Part shown: piece after piece, positions 7,801 to 17,015 of the stretch
Layout: the number at the start of each line of letters is the position of its first letter
How positions within the stretch are numbered: position 1 is the stretch's first letter
DNA from: Pseudoflavonifractor sp. An44
Lineage (GTDB): Bacteria > Bacillota > Clostridia > Oscillospirales > Oscillospiraceae
Direction: 5' to 3'
DNA length: 64,000 nucleotides
Assembly: GCF_002161675.1 (NCBI RefSeq)
Contig: NZ_NFIH01000001.1
Location: forward strand, 62,001-126,000
Notes under the pieces: generated by a model
What the model saw: the letters and a program-made list of their open reading frames with translations, nothing else
Databases searched by the model: none
Told to the model about the DNA's origin: nothing
Program-made: the position numbers and the translations under genes

Positions 7801-9476
7801 ATCACAACAAAATAAGGGATAGGGGGATTATCCCGATTCTGAGCCCCTTCTCGTTCCTTAATCACCTCGTCGATGATGTTAAAAATGAAGTGAACCTCAT
7901 CAGGATTGGTAGCAAAAAATCTAACTTTTTTATCATTGCTCCAAATATGAGGTACATTCTTGAAATCATTAAATATGTGTGCTTGTTTGGGAGAACTCAC
8001 GAGTACCAGCTTCACTTCATCATAGGAATGAAGGGAGATAATATTCAGGATGGTCTCATAAAGAATAGTACGGATATTTTTCCGACTCCCTATAATACCG
8101 ATGGTATGGTTAGTGCGAATATCAAGGGTCAAAGGCACATTGCTCAAAATACCATATTTCTTTGAAAGCTCAGTCGGTAAATTACGAAGTTCATCCTCGT
8201 ATAACTGAAATCCTTGCTTTGGAGTTTTCAAGTGAACCTCAAAAGGTCTGCTACCTACCCCTATACGGATAGCAAGAAAGTCGTCATCCTCATAGGAACG
8301 TTCCCATAAACGGAGTTTATTGCTTTCATTATCAAGCATAGAGCAAAGAATTTCGGGAGAAGGACATAACGAGTCGTTCAGAAGTCGAACGGTACGTTCT
8401 CGTTTTGCAACTAAGCCTTTTTCAATATCGGCGATGTACGATGAATACCTGTTTTTTCTGTGGGCTTCTTCTGCCAGAGTTCGCCTCTTTTGATAACTTC
8501 TCAGCAAAGAAGGCCACATCAGTGAACCTAACAGCATACCAACCGCCATCGTGCCACTTGCAACAATCGCAGATAATTCACCGCCGCTGATTGCGTTTGT
8601 AATAGATACTCCCAAACTTGCCAACATCACCATGGACATAGTAAGACTTGGTCCCAAAGTCAGAATTGCGGGGGTTTTCTCTATGGTGAATGGGCTTGGT
8701 GGTGCATCAATTTCCACTTCGTCGTTATCCAATGATTTCAGGATTCGAGGAGTGCTGACAAAATACTCCTTTTCTTTCGTATCATCAACAGGTATTTTTA
8801 CCAAAAAAGATGTCATCAATGACAGGGTGCTTCCAGTCCTTAGGTTACGAACTGCTATAAAATCACCCATGTAAATGATTGAAAGCCCCACGATAAAAAC
8901 TTCATCAAATGGCTTCAATTGCTGCGAATGAGTAAGGTAACCATTTACATAAATGCCTACGCTTCGTTTCAGATCTTCAATAAATGCGTTCCCGTTGCTG
9001 TCGATATGTATTGCTGCGTGTTTTTCTCTTGAAACAAAATTACTAAAGTCATATGAAATATCATTGAGTGGTGTACGTCCTATAAAAATATTAGAGTCTT
9101 TCGACAGCTTGTACTTTTTATAGCCTACCTGTATATCCAAGGTGGCAATAAACAGAATTTTAACTACTCTGTTATTATTGTTATTCTTAAATACAAAATA
9201 GTCTCCACTATGTATCACACGGTCATTGCAAGGATGACCATTTAGCGTTACTTCATAGTTATTGTCGTAGTCTTGTTTCAAAGTATAAATGACAGATGCC
9301 TCTCCTTCTTCCCTTGAAAAAGGAATAGCAAAGCCGGTGGGAAGTCCAAGAGTTTCCAGGAACAGATGATTACTTCTGTTTTTCAGGACATCGCTCAGCA
9401 TCCGTGAAATTGCTCGATCTTCAACGAAGAACGTTACCAAGAAATCCGACATCGAATTATTCTTGGATTTAGCCAT
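4833..9476 (-). CDS. essC: EssC-type FtsK/SpoIIIE ATPase of type VII secretion, with FHA domain
   Basis: A 1547-residue protein, the usual EssC size. Residues ~125-180 are an FHA domain with FIGRT, VSREKHAAIH and VNGY elements. Two hydrophobic segments lie at ~265-330. ATPase domain 1 has GTTGSGKS at ~720 and a Walker B/DEF element IIIDEFAQL near 837. Domain 2 has GASGTGKTT at ~1060 and VVLIDNFASF further on. A degenerate third domain with KVVFIDDEI lies near the C terminus. EssC is the membrane motor that recognises WXG100 substrates. AGAGGTGGTGA precedes the start. The gene sits 26 bases after the SPFH gene and overlaps the end region of the YukD-like start. The essA, essB and esaA partners are not visible here. 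Confidence 0.95.
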   Translation of the reverse strand: MAKSKNNSMSDFLVTFFVEDRAISRMLSDVLKNRSNHLFLETLGLPTGFAIPFSREEGEASVIYTLKQDYDNNYEVTLNGHPCNDRVIHSGDYFVFKNNNNNRVVKILFIATLDIQVGYKKYKLSKDSNIFIGRTPLNDISYDFSNFVSREKHAAIHIDSNGNAFIEDLKRSVGIYVNGYLTHSQQLKPFDEVFIVGLSIIYMGDFIAVRNLRTGSTLSLMTSFLVKIPVDDTKEKEYFVSTPRILKSLDNDEVEIDAPPSPFTIEKTPAILTLGPSLTMSMVMLASLGVSITNAISGGELSAIVASGTMAVGMLLGSLMWPSLLRSYQKRRTLAEEAHRKNRYSSYIADIEKGLVAKRERTVRLLNDSLCPSPEILCSMLDNESNKLRLWERSYEDDDFLAIRIGVGSRPFEVHLKTPKQGFQLYEDELRNLPTELSKKYGILSNVPLTLDIRTNHTIGIIGSRKNIRTILYETILNIISLHSYDEVKLVLVSSPKQAHIFNDFKNVPHIWSNDKKVRFFATNPDEVHFIFNIIDEVIKEREGAQNRDNPPIPYFVVIVTAQNLIEKEALLRYINDTDNQVGITTIFAYGDITKLPKSCKTIIQSDDTRTGYYIKNKNANRFIPFALDNIETSHIRSFAKELSRLPIKRDSRSLGIVDRISFLQMYKAGNVRELCIESHWDNNNSAKSLAAPIGVMAGGEVFSLDLHEAYHGCHGLVAGTTGSGKSEFLQAFILSLAINYSPKEIAFVLVDFKGGDMARPFMAKPFAPALPHLSATISNLSGNILYRALVSLEAEIKSRQRIFNEAAAALGVDKLDINSYHKYYKGGRLDTPLPHLVIIIDEFAQLKTQQPDFLAQLINVAQVGRSLGIHLILATQKPSGIVDPQIMSNSRFRVCLKVADKQDSVDMINKPDAAMIKNPGRLYLQVGYDEIYECIQSGYSGADYVPTKTYMPDEEITVQMTDNTANPIHSAKVELSNGKSDKTQLEAIVAEIVALGQKQNLSAKPLWLDVLPEKVLLSSLEKGAKGLCSATIGLADFVRIQDQRPLVVDLAKTGHIGLYGASGTGKTTFLQTLVYSMVCEYGYSPAELNLYAMDFGGRNLGYLSDLPHTGGVVFADEEEKLYELASVLQGIIDERKRLFADYNCGTFADYRAVCSNPLPAIVVLIDNFASFRDKYMDVSDAFIDIISAGKTFGVYFVITGNTRNSIYYKVTEHIATYFTLKMNDPGNYLDILNMRPPIIPEEINGRGITVINREVIEFQTAIAFDGENESDRIAKINDKYRALREHWQGCTPILLTGSDESSGEGSVSTVNSSSITLQRNPQSNPPESIYDDTHNLILGTSKPGALSYGITLSQNSKICVCANGSHDLREFYKNLLERIFAYSDRKVVFIDDEIGTCRDIIDNFPSCRYINGCSAFEEFMEDLKPDLNARLEDPEKQHERLFVIVSEFNSFFSMISNEQAAFMRKIFQYMDDPRYQIYFVCGFDVNGDKNNDWLFMSLIVNAESYLLCPNCYRKASDKIETLPLVQDVKPNACYFCLNGKSTEIRW

Positions 9477-9502
9477 CTTTTCACCACCTCTATAAATAGT
9501 GT

Positions 9503-10633
9503 TTACAATTTTCCTCCGCAGTTACCACAGAACTTCATTCCAGGCTTATTTTCAAAACCACAGGAAGGACATTTTTGTGCGCCAATAGGTTGTCCGCATT
9601 CGCCGCAGAACTTCATGCCGTCAGGGACTTCTTTACCACAGTGCGGACATATAATAGTAGCGGATAGTTTGCTTCCGCAACTACCGCAGAATTTCATGGC
9701 TGTATTGTTTGTAGCACCGCATTTTGGACAAGTTATAGTATCGTTGGTTGGAGTTGTATTCAAATTTTGCCCTATTCCAGAAAATACATTTCCAAATTGT
9801 CCGGCGGCACCTAGCCCCATGCCCAAGCCTATACCTGCATTAGCAATGCCACCGGCAGACGGATTTTCTGCAAGTTTTTCGAGAATATCGAGAGAACGGC
9901 GTTGTTGGTAGAAGCCCTGCCCGAGAGCTAATTCTTCCTTGTAACCACGAAGTTTTTCGTATTCTTCAGGCTTTGGTGCAATCGACTCACAGTAGAAATT
10001 AACCAGCTCAATACCGAAACGCTCAAATTCATCATTAAGAGTTTCTTGGAAAGCTACTGACAATTCAGACAAATACTGAGAGATTTCGAGAAAGGAAATC
10101 TGTTTTTGGATCATATAAGAAGCAGTAACAGATTTGATTTTCGAGTTAATCAAGCCATTGAAGTATCTTAAAATAATCAATGGATTGGTCGTCGTACCAT
10201 TCGGAACAGCACCGATAATTTTAGATACGAACAAACGAGAGTCCGTAATTGTGATTCCGTACTGACCACGGGCACCAACGTTTAAGATAAGACCATATTT
10301 AGGATCTTCCAAGGGAATCGGTGTAGATGTTCCCCATTTCATATTAAGATTAGCTGTTTTGTTTATGTAGTAAACTTCAGCAGCAAATGGGGTTTTGCCT
10401 CCGAACGGCAAATTTACTATTTTTTTTAACAACGGCAAATTGCCTGTAGACAATGTATGCGTACCTGTGCCAAATAAGTCAAGAGCCTCTCCACCTTTGA
10501 AAAACAAAGCTTCTTGCCCTTGATTGACGATTAATTGTGAGCCGAGGACAAATTCTTCAGAGGGACATTTATAAATTAGCCATTGCGCTCCATTGGTTGG
10601 TCCATCATATTTTATTCTATCAATAATGGCCAT
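9503..10633 (-). CDS. SPFH-domain protein with three C-terminal zinc ribbons (YdjI/virion-core-like)
   Basis: A 376-residue protein. Residues ~1-260 form an SPFH-type domain of the YdjI class (WLIYKCPSEEFVLGSQLIV at the N terminus, YINKTANLNMKWGTSTPIPL in the middle, a helical ELALGQGFYQQRRSLDILEK region). A glycine-rich linker follows, then three zinc ribbons, each of the form CPxCG...MKFCGxCG, at ~300, ~325 and ~350. SPFH proteins oligomerise at membranes; the ribbons probably bind proteins or nucleic acid. It is 16 bases downstream of the zinc-ribbon/TPR gene and 26 bases upstream of essC. A role as a membrane scaffold for this secretion system is inferred from position only. Confidence 0.8.
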   Translation of the reverse strand: MAIIDRIKYDGPTNGAQWLIYKCPSEEFVLGSQLIVNQGQEALFFKGGEALDLFGTGTHTLSTGNLPLLKKIVNLPFGGKTPFAAEVYYINKTANLNMKWGTSTPIPLEDPKYGLILNVGARGQYGITITDSRLFVSKIIGAVPNGTTTNPLIILRYFNGLINSKIKSVTASYMIQKQISFLEISQYLSELSVAFQETLNDEFERFGIELVNFYCESIAPKPEEYEKLRGYKEELALGQGFYQQRRSLDILEKLAENPSAGGIANAGIGLGMGLGAAGQFGNVFSGIGQNLNTTPTNDTITCPKCGATNNTAMKFCGSCGSKLSATIICPHCGKEVPDGMKFCGECGQPIGAQKCPSCGFENKPGMKFCGNCGGKL

Positions 10634-10649
10634 TCAAATCCCTCCTTAA

Positions 10650-11486
10650 TTAACCTTCTCTTTGAATTTGAGAAAGCAAAGTGTTCGTAAATACCTTGTA
10701 AGAATTATCTTGCGCAAGGGAATTTACATATGAGATAATCGTTTGTTTTGCTTGTTCGTTTTCGCTTTTTGCAGAGCGATACGCTTTCATGAAAATGTCC
10801 ACAACTTCTTGTGCTGCTTTAGGTAAATGCTTCCCTGTGAAGAAATTCCCTTCCAATTCACACCATCTTGCCCTAATTTGCCTGAATTTTGCCATTGCGA
10901 AAAGTGCTCTCCAGTCATTTGGACATAAATCTACCGCCAACGAGGCAATTTCAGACTCATCACAGCCGATAACGCCAGAAACAAGATTAAAGATCTTGAC
11001 ACGTTCTTTGCTAGAAGCAATATTAAAAGCTCTAACAAATGCAGAACGTAGATGCTTGTCGGGAAGATAACCAGTCATATCAACAAAAGTATCGATTTCT
11101 TGTTGCTCCGTGGAAGCGAGACTATAGGCTCTGCGGTATTCAGGCACCATAGATAAATACCCGGAACGATTCCCACCAGTAGAGGCATATCCAAGGTGTG
11201 CACTCCAACAATCAGGCTCAATGTCAATGGCACGACTAAATTTGGCATTTGCTGCACGAGTATCCCCCAGGTCAAGTAATCTGTATCCATCTGCTAATAA
11301 TTCTTCCACATCTTTTCCTTGATACCCATAAACGTGTTTGGTAATATTCTGTGTAATCTTTTGTACGATTTGATCCTGCTTAACAACAAACTGGGCAAAA
11401 CAATTTTCACAGGTTCCAATTTCGTGTGAATCATCGAGAATGATATTCCCGCCACATTGTTCGCAAATCAAACTTATTTTTGCCAT
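10650..11486 (-). CDS. Zinc-ribbon plus TPR-like protein, type VII operon
   Basis: A 278-residue protein beginning with a zinc ribbon (CEQCGGNI...CENCFAQF, residues 8-33), then a basic/helical linker and TPR-like helices (DGYRLLDLGDTRAANAKFSRAIDIEPDCW near residue 65-95) continuing as helical repeats. No enzyme motif is seen. It looks like a cytosolic scaffold or adaptor. A GGGGGAG site precedes the ATG. Immediately upstream lies a terminator-like hairpin that follows the 157-residue gene, so this gene is read by transcripts that escape that hairpin or by a promoter overlapping it. Confidence 0.65.
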   Translation of the reverse strand: MAKISLICEQCGGNIILDDSHEIGTCENCFAQFVVKQDQIVQKITQNITKHVYGYQGKDVEELLADGYRLLDLGDTRAANAKFSRAIDIEPDCWSAHLGYASTGGNRSGYLSMVPEYRRAYSLASTEQQEIDTFVDMTGYLPDKHLRSAFVRAFNIASSKERVKIFNLVSGVIGCDESEIASLAVDLCPNDWRALFAMAKFRQIRARWCELEGNFFTGKHLPKAAQEVVDIFMKAYRSAKSENEQAKQTIISYVNSLAQDNSYKVFTNTLLSQIQREG

Positions 11487-11511
11487 TTAATATCTCCCCC
11501 GGTCAAATTTC

Positions 11512-11547
11512 AAAAAGGCGGGACAAGATTCAATGTCTCATCCCGCC
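11512..11547 (-). terminator. Rho-independent terminator/attenuator before the type VII machinery genes
   Basis: On the minus strand a 7-bp GC stem (GGCGGGA paired with TCCCGCC, 11517-11523 and 11541-11547) with a 17-base loop is followed by TTTTTG. It stands after the 157-residue gene and only ~26 bases before the start of the zinc-ribbon/TPR gene, so it may reduce rather than stop transcription into the downstream operon. Confidence 0.7.
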
Positions 11548-11579
11548 CTCAAGAAGATAGTTACTAGTCGTAACCCAAT

Positions 11580-12050
11580 TTAGTTATCGTTGGTTACAGT
11601 TCTACTAGAAGACTTATAACCGCTATTACACTGCTTCAGATTCAAGATCCCAAATGCAGATTCAGTTGCTGCTTTAGCCGCAACAAAATACGCATTTCGT
11701 TTTTGCTGCTTGAAAGCATTATCCATCATTGCAGACAAACCAGCAAACAGGCCAGTTTTCTCTTGAATCATTAAATATACTTCAACATACAGATAGGTAC
11801 CAACTGTTGTATTGGAGATCGCAATCTGAGCTTCATCATCCACCTGAATTACAACACACTGCTCCTTGGTTGCTCCAAGAGCCCCAAGAAGGCCACGACC
11901 ACTAGCTTTAATTGTAGAAATAGTGGCCTTCAACGGATAACGTTTAGCCTGGAGTTCGTTTAGAATTGTTTGCTCTAGCTGATCACGCATCCCGCCAGCT
12001 TCATCGAAGATATAGCTTTCACTAATGCCAGTAAACTTAGAGTTTGCCAT
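11580..12050 (-). CDS. Uncharacterised 157-residue protein, first gene of the type VII locus
   Basis: The protein starts MANSKFTGISESYIFDEAGG and contains a helical N-terminal region, a beta-rich centre (TISTIKASGRGLLGALG, then CVVIQVDDEAQIAISNTTVG) and a helical C terminus with basic residues and a Ser/Thr-rich tail. There is no signal peptide and I recognise no family. The ATG at 12050 is preferred over an upstream in-frame ATG because GAGGAGG precedes it. The gene is separated from the downstream operon by a terminator-like hairpin, suggesting higher expression than the machine itself. A role in the secretion locus is inferred from position. Confidence 0.65.
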   Translation of the reverse strand: MANSKFTGISESYIFDEAGGMRDQLEQTILNELQAKRYPLKATISTIKASGRGLLGALGATKEQCVVIQVDDEAQIAISNTTVGTYLYVEVYLMIQEKTGLFAGLSAMMDNAFKQQKRNAYFVAAKAATESAFGILNLKQCNSGYKSSSRTVTNDN

Positions 12051-12071
12051 GTTATATTCCTCCTCAAACAA

Positions 12072-12098
12072 ATTATATCCCTAAACAGCCTTTCTCAA
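12072..12098 (-). promoter_or_regulatory. Possible promoter for the type VII locus
   Basis: On the minus strand TATAAT (12072-12077) lies just upstream of the 157-residue gene, with TTGAGA (12093-12098) 15 bases further upstream. The spacer is shorter than ideal, so the -35 assignment is uncertain, but the -10 match is perfect and well placed. Confidence 0.4.
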
Positions 12099-13430
12099 GA
12101 AGACTAATAAAGGTTAATTTTATTCGTTCCCTTGCAAACTTCTTATTGTTTATACAAAACCAAGAGTTCAATCTAACAGTAGCTTCAGTCAAATTCAAAG
12201 CATCAATTACAATCACAAACATATCCATGACTTTTTTGCTTTTATTTTGATTACGTAATAAGTGTGTCTAGATTTTTCTATGCAAGAGTCATCACTTTCT
12301 TAGTCGCTCCCAACCATGTTCTAAGTACATGAAAGTTAATCTGTGATAATCATACTCAACAAGCCCTAAATTCTCTCTTTTCCTGTGTCTATGTTAATCC
12401 ATCAATCCCCTTTATTTCTTTTAATTGTAAATTAATTCTACTTCTTGTCATCTCAATTGTCAATATGACATGTGAAAAATCGGAGTTGCATAATAGGAAA
12501 TCGTGGCATGGCTGTTCATTATATGCTGTCGGCCACCAGCGCTATAATTGTAAAAACGCAGTCATTGTAACAATAACTAACACTTGAAAATACAACAAAA
12601 AATCTATAACAGTTGTCGATTATTTATATTTGTAAGGGTATGCCACACCCGACAAGCAAACTGAGCACACTCATTTTCTGTGCCGCTTATGCTTCGAACT
12701 AGCCGCATACTGCTACGGATCCCGATTCACATACTCACTTATTAGGTACAGTTCTCCCAATGTCTATTTTGCGCACCGTGAGAAGTCATGGCCAGCCTTT
12801 GCCACTCAGTGAAACCACAGCTCCACCTGTTGGCTTGTGACTGAGCAGTTACACAGGCCAGACTTCATTTCTCCGATGAGCCTTCCCGCGTCAGCGGTAG
12901 GCGCCTGCCACTGATCAAACCACCCCTATTACATCTCGTGTGACGATATATTTCACACAGTTCCTTCCGTCACCACTTAACTTGATACAGCCAGACTTTT
13001 GAATGAACCCTGTCATACATTAGTTCCTATTATGGAACTGATGTGCCATCCCAAAAGTTAATTCTCCATTGGTCTGCTTTCAATTTTCGCACAATAGGCT
13101 CAGAAATTTTCACAGCGACACATATACTTGGAGCCTTCGTATGCGTATTGGTATAACCGTTTCCCCTGCATAGTCATCTATGTGAATTGCGTTAGCACAT
13201 GAATCAGTAAACACTAGACAAACTATGTTCTTATCCAACTCCCCCTTCTTTCCCAGGCGGAACTCCTACAATTCTTTTTAAGTGTAGCCGTCAAACCTAG
13301 CCCCGTCTTGTAGCTGAGGCATTAGACACCTCCTATGAGTCTGCCACCACGGTGAAGGTCCACCCTCCACAAGCGCCGCACTGGCAGTGTTAAGGATGTG
13401 ATCTCACAAATTTGAGTTTTGGGTTGCTAG
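12099..13430. other. Long non-coding stretch, no intact gene
   Basis: About 1.3 kb without a convincing gene on either strand. The first ~500 bases are AT-rich and featureless. The part from roughly 12640 to 13381, read on the minus strand, begins with GTGCGGCGCTT and is rich in short stems, which weakly resembles the 5' half of a group II intron RNA (GUGYG start) without its reverse transcriptase. I cannot confirm this by eye. No tRNA or rRNA is seen. Confidence 0.3.
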
Positions 13431-13489
13431 GCTCATGTAAAATTCAAGTTTGACGAAGCACTAAATATGGTGCCCAAAGGGCAGTAGCA

Positions 13490-13878
13490 GGCCTCAAAAC
13501 TAGCAGAGGCTCTGTACTATTATGCGAGGCTGTTTTATGCTGAAGAACGATATGTCCAGCATCCGAACAAGAAAAACCTGTTCTTGATGCTTTGTTGGCG
13601 TGGGCCAATGACTTAAAGGCAAAACTGCATCCAAATCTGTCCTCGGAAAGGCGTTGTATTGCTTGATAGCGCAGTGGCCATGCCCTGGTCCGATATCCGG
13701 AGATCAGTCTGGTGCGATGATTTAACAGCCTGATCGAAATAGCAAAGGAAATGGATTGAATCCATACTGCTATCTACTCTTGGTGCGGAACAATGCGGCC
13801 AGGCCTAGCCCGCAAGAACTGTTGCGCTGGAAAGCTAATACCGCCTGCGTACCCGCCAAATGGAGAACACCTAAATAA
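13490..13878 (+). pseudogene. IS66-family transposase remnant (C-terminal part)
   Basis: Read across several frames, the plus strand gives pieces typical of IS66 transposases: a KPVLDALLAWANDLKAKL-like segment, then SVLGKALYCLIAQWP, then AKENGLNPYCYLLLVRNNA, and finally ELLRWKANTACVPAKW ending near 13878. Between the pieces there are frameshifts, and the DDE-containing region and terminal repeats are not found, so the element is dead. It is part of a run of decayed mobile DNA between the type VII locus and the polymerase cassette. Confidence 0.75.
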
Positions 13879-13880
13879 GT

Positions 13881-14182
13881 TTACCACCATCGGAGATGGT
13901 TTCCCGATAGAGATTTCCCCACATATATCCAGATTTTGCAGTTGCGGACAAGTTTTGTGCGTGGACATCGCAGAACCTAACTCCCAGCTTCAGGCATTCC
14001 AGCACTATATTTTTGATGTTCCAAAGATTCTGAGCCATTTTTCACTCTCCGTCACTACTGATGAGTTTGTAGCGTAGCGGAAACAGGCCTGATGTAAAAG
14101 CAGAGGTTCTCCAGTGTCTGATATGCTCCCTCTATGAGAGGCAGTGAAATAAAACACTGTCAAACATAGGGGGAGCATTGCT
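13881..14182. other. Short intergenic stretch before IS3 remnant, with inverted repeat
   Basis: No gene is seen. A 14-bp inverted repeat with one mismatch (14123-14136 and 14165-14178, core ATGCTCCCTCTATG) stands directly before the first ATG of the IS3-like orfA and may belong to the left end or promoter region of that element. Confidence 0.45.
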
Positions 14183-15305
14183 ATGCCACAGGAACAAAAG
14201 GTCAGTATAGAGACAAAGGTCACGATCATATAAGATTACATCAATGCATGCATTGGTATGCGTGAGGCGGCACGGAGGGCTGGAGTTTCTCACAATACTA
14301 TGGGACAGTAGGTGCGTAACTATGAGATAGATGGGGTGGATGCATTTCCGCCACATAAAAATCGTGTATACAGCCCAGAATTAAAGAAATCTGCTGTGGA
14401 ATCCGATGCTGGGGCGAGTCGGATATTTGCAGAAAATATCACATTCGGAGCCATCCGCAGTTCAGGGAGTGGATAAAAGTGTATAATGCTCATGGCGACT
14501 TCAACTCCGTCAAATACTCAGGAGAAGGAAGCTACATGAAGCAAGGACGGGAAATGGCACAGGAAGAGCACATCCAAATTGTTAAGGATTGCATTGCTAG
14601 TGGGAAGAATTACGGAGAAATGGCCCTGAAATACCAGGTTAGCTATCAACAGGTTCAGAATTGGACCCTTCGGTTTGAGCAGATGGGAGCGGCGGGGTTG
14701 GAGGATCGGCGAGGCCGCCGGAAGAAACACCAAGCCCCTCTCACCGAACTGAAGAAATCCCAAATCGAAATTGAGCAACTCAAGCACAAGCTATATCTGT
14801 TAGAAATGGAGAATGGTCTGCTAAAGAAATTGGACGAGATCGAAAGGAGAGAGGCCTGGAAGAAGCGAGACAGCGCCGTACATATCAGACCATTCAGGAG
14901 TACCATGAAAAGCATGGCTTTCCCATTGCGGCAGTTTGCAAGCTGCTCCATGTAGCCCGTTCCGCCTACCACAAATAGGCTTCTGGAAGGTTGAGCTGCA
15001 GAGCTGTGGAGAACGAGAAACTGGTAGATAAGATCGAGAAAATCCACTCCGAGAGCTCATTCAAAGGTATCAGAGGCTGAACGACAACTTGCGCCATGGC
15101 TATGGAATCCACATCAGTGATAAGAAAGTGCTTCGTATTTGCCGTGCCAGAGATATTCGCTCTACCGTGAGGTACAGCAACTACGGCTGTATCAGACGGG
15201 CCAAAAACCCTCAGTATCTAGCGGAGGACCTGTTGGAACGCCAATTCTATGCGGAAACCCCGAATGAAAAAAAGGCTGATCGATGTGACCGAGTTCAAGT
15301 GGTAT
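14183..15305 (+). pseudogene. Broken IS3-family insertion sequence (orfA and truncated orfB)
   Basis: The remnant starts MPQEQKVSIETKV at 14183 and has internal stops and frameshifts. From ~14540 to 14860 a clear orfA helix-turn-helix and leucine-zipper part is readable (QEEHIQIVKDCIASGKNYGE, KYQVSYQQVQNWTLRFEQMG, then EQLKHKLYLLEMENGLLKKL). In a second frame the orfB start is visible (YQTIQEYHEKHGFPIAAVCK, LLHVARSAYHK), then NDNLRHGYGIHISDKKVL-like sequence, DVTEFKWY at ~15300, and then it stops. The DDE catalytic core of OrfB is missing, so the copy is non-functional. Confidence 0.82.
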
Positions 15306-15401
15306 AGAAGCGCCGCATACAGCCGATAGCCCCACTCCGGGCGCATGCGGCAGGGGCCTGACGGAGATAAGGTAAGTGTGTACCGCGTCAACATCGCTCA
15401 A

Positions 15402-16160
15402 TCACCTTCCCATGATGTGGTCCGTATACCGTTCTGCATGGATGCCCCTGGCATAGCTCATATAGTCAATGGCTGGAACGGTTCCAATATCCTGCAGCCG
15501 CTTCAAGAGATTCAGCAGGAAAAAGACCAGCGATGCATCGTTCTCACAGTATCGCATAGCAGGAGGGGCAGCAGGGTCAAATTGGTTCAGGAAGGGGTTG
15601 TGGTCCACCACAAACGCCCCGCCGGCAATGGCACACACAAATCCAGGTGTTTTTGCGTGTCCTCCGTTGCAATGTGTTTGCCGACATGCTCAGCAACCTA
15701 ACCGCTTCAATCACTTCTCGTGGTCAGTAGCCCTGCCAGAATTTGATGTAACAGTTTGGGCCCATACTCTCCCCCTGCATGCCGAATTGTGGCGGAGGAA
15801 CGTGTCATCGTCCGAACGCTTTCTGCTTTTTCCTGGGCATACTCCATACGAGCTTTATTCAGGTTTTGCTTGACCTCAAAGACCGCATAGACACTTTCCG
15901 CAGGGGTCAGCTTACTTTCCTTCTACTCAAACACCAGGTAGGAATACTAAGCATCATAAATTATCAGACCCATCTGGTCGCTCTCTCCCATTTGCGTCGA
16001 TCACGATGGCTTTATCCGCAGCATAGCGAGCCGGAAGGTATGTTCGGAACCATTGAATCCAGTTGGCTCCCGTGTTATTCCCCTTTGTACCAGGGTGAAG
16101 AAACGCCAAGCTCCCCGCATCCAGCGTCTTTAGCATCTCCTGCTGCATCCCTGACATAGG
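15402..16160 (-). pseudogene. Decayed DUF6602-family gene
   Basis: On the minus strand, reading from ~16157, successive frames give QQEMLKTLDAGSLAFLHPGT, GANWIQWFRTYLPARYAADK with AIVIDANG, then PAESVYAVFEVKQNLNKAR, an HAGGEYGPKLLHQILAGLL block, and finally GGAFVVDHNPFLNQFD with LLKRLQDIGTVPAIDY. This order matches DUF6602 proteins, which look like restriction-endonuclease-fold proteins (note the FEVKQ motif). Several frameshifts and stop codons separate the blocks, so it is a pseudogene. Function in the intact family is not established; a nuclease role is my inference from the E-x-K motif. Confidence 0.72.
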
Positions 16161-16364
16161 TTCATCAAATCTATCTCAGCATGTCCATTTCTCCTCTTTC
16201 TTCTGTATGCCATTGTTTTTCAGTAGCCCAAAGCAGGTGCCCGCCTTGTATGCTCATCTGTATTTGTTTTTCATTTTACTATATCCTCATATCCTCCAAA
16301 ATCTATCAACGTCATTCCCAGAAAGGCGCAGTTCATTTTCAACGGCAGAACACAACCATCTTCC

Positions 16365-16916
16365 TCACTGGACATGCAAACACCCCACCACAAACGTCTC
16401 AAACTCCCGTTTCCAAGTCCGCACCGTCTGTTCTGAAACCCCATATCGCTGGCTGATCTGCCTGGTACAGCTCCGCTTCTGTCCAGCCAGGTAATAGTTC
16501 AAAATATCCACGCCCCAGCTTCTCCACTCCTTCAGCGCACGAATCAGTGCCTCCATATCCATCTTCTCAATGGCCACCATCTCCCAGTCGATGCCGTCAC
16601 TGAGCTTTCCGCTCAGAGAGCCTTGCTCGTCTCCTTGAGCGTCATACTCCAGGGAGACAAACTTCACATCCTTCTCTGCCTGACGTCTGCGGTAATTTCG
16701 CTGGTTTTCTGCATGCCACAGATCGTAGTCCTCCCGGGTGGTTTCGATATACATGCAGTCCAACTCTTTCCCCGCATCAATTCTATCCTCAATAAAAAAG
16801 CGACGTTTGTCCCTGGGCAATCTGCGGTTCTCCTCCATGATCCGGTTCCACTCGCTCCTGCCCGCCACACGCAGGTTCCCGGTCTCCTTGTCAAATACCA
16901 GATATGTAGTTTTCAT
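16365..16916 (-). CDS. Helix-turn-helix protein, sigma-factor-like regulator of the polymerase cassette
   Basis: A 183-residue protein starting MKTTYLVFDKETGNLRV at 16916, chosen because AAGGAGATCACAACA precedes it; a longer in-frame version lacks a ribosome site. The N-terminal half is charged (REDYDLWHAENQRNYRRRQA). The C-terminal ~70 residues read like a region-4 helix-turn-helix (ISQRYGVSEQTVRTWKREFE). Such proteins are common in clostridial mobile elements as sigma-like or phage-type regulators. It is the last minus-strand gene of the polymerase cassette but is separated from it by terminator hairpins. DNA binding is inferred; targets are unknown. Confidence 0.6.
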   Translation of the reverse strand: MKTTYLVFDKETGNLRVAGRSEWNRIMEENRRLPRDKRRFFIEDRIDAGKELDCMYIETTREDYDLWHAENQRNYRRRQAEKDVKFVSLEYDAQGDEQGSLSGKLSDGIDWEMVAIEKMDMEALIRALKEWRSWGVDILNYYLAGQKRSCTRQISQRYGVSEQTVRTWKREFETFVVGCLHVQ

Positions 16917-17015
16917 TGTTGTGATCTCCTTTGCGGTGAGTTTTGTTTGGGTCAACAAAGCTCGGAGATCACGGCGCTCTGGGGCTATACCACACCCGTC
17001 CATCCTCCTCAGGGC

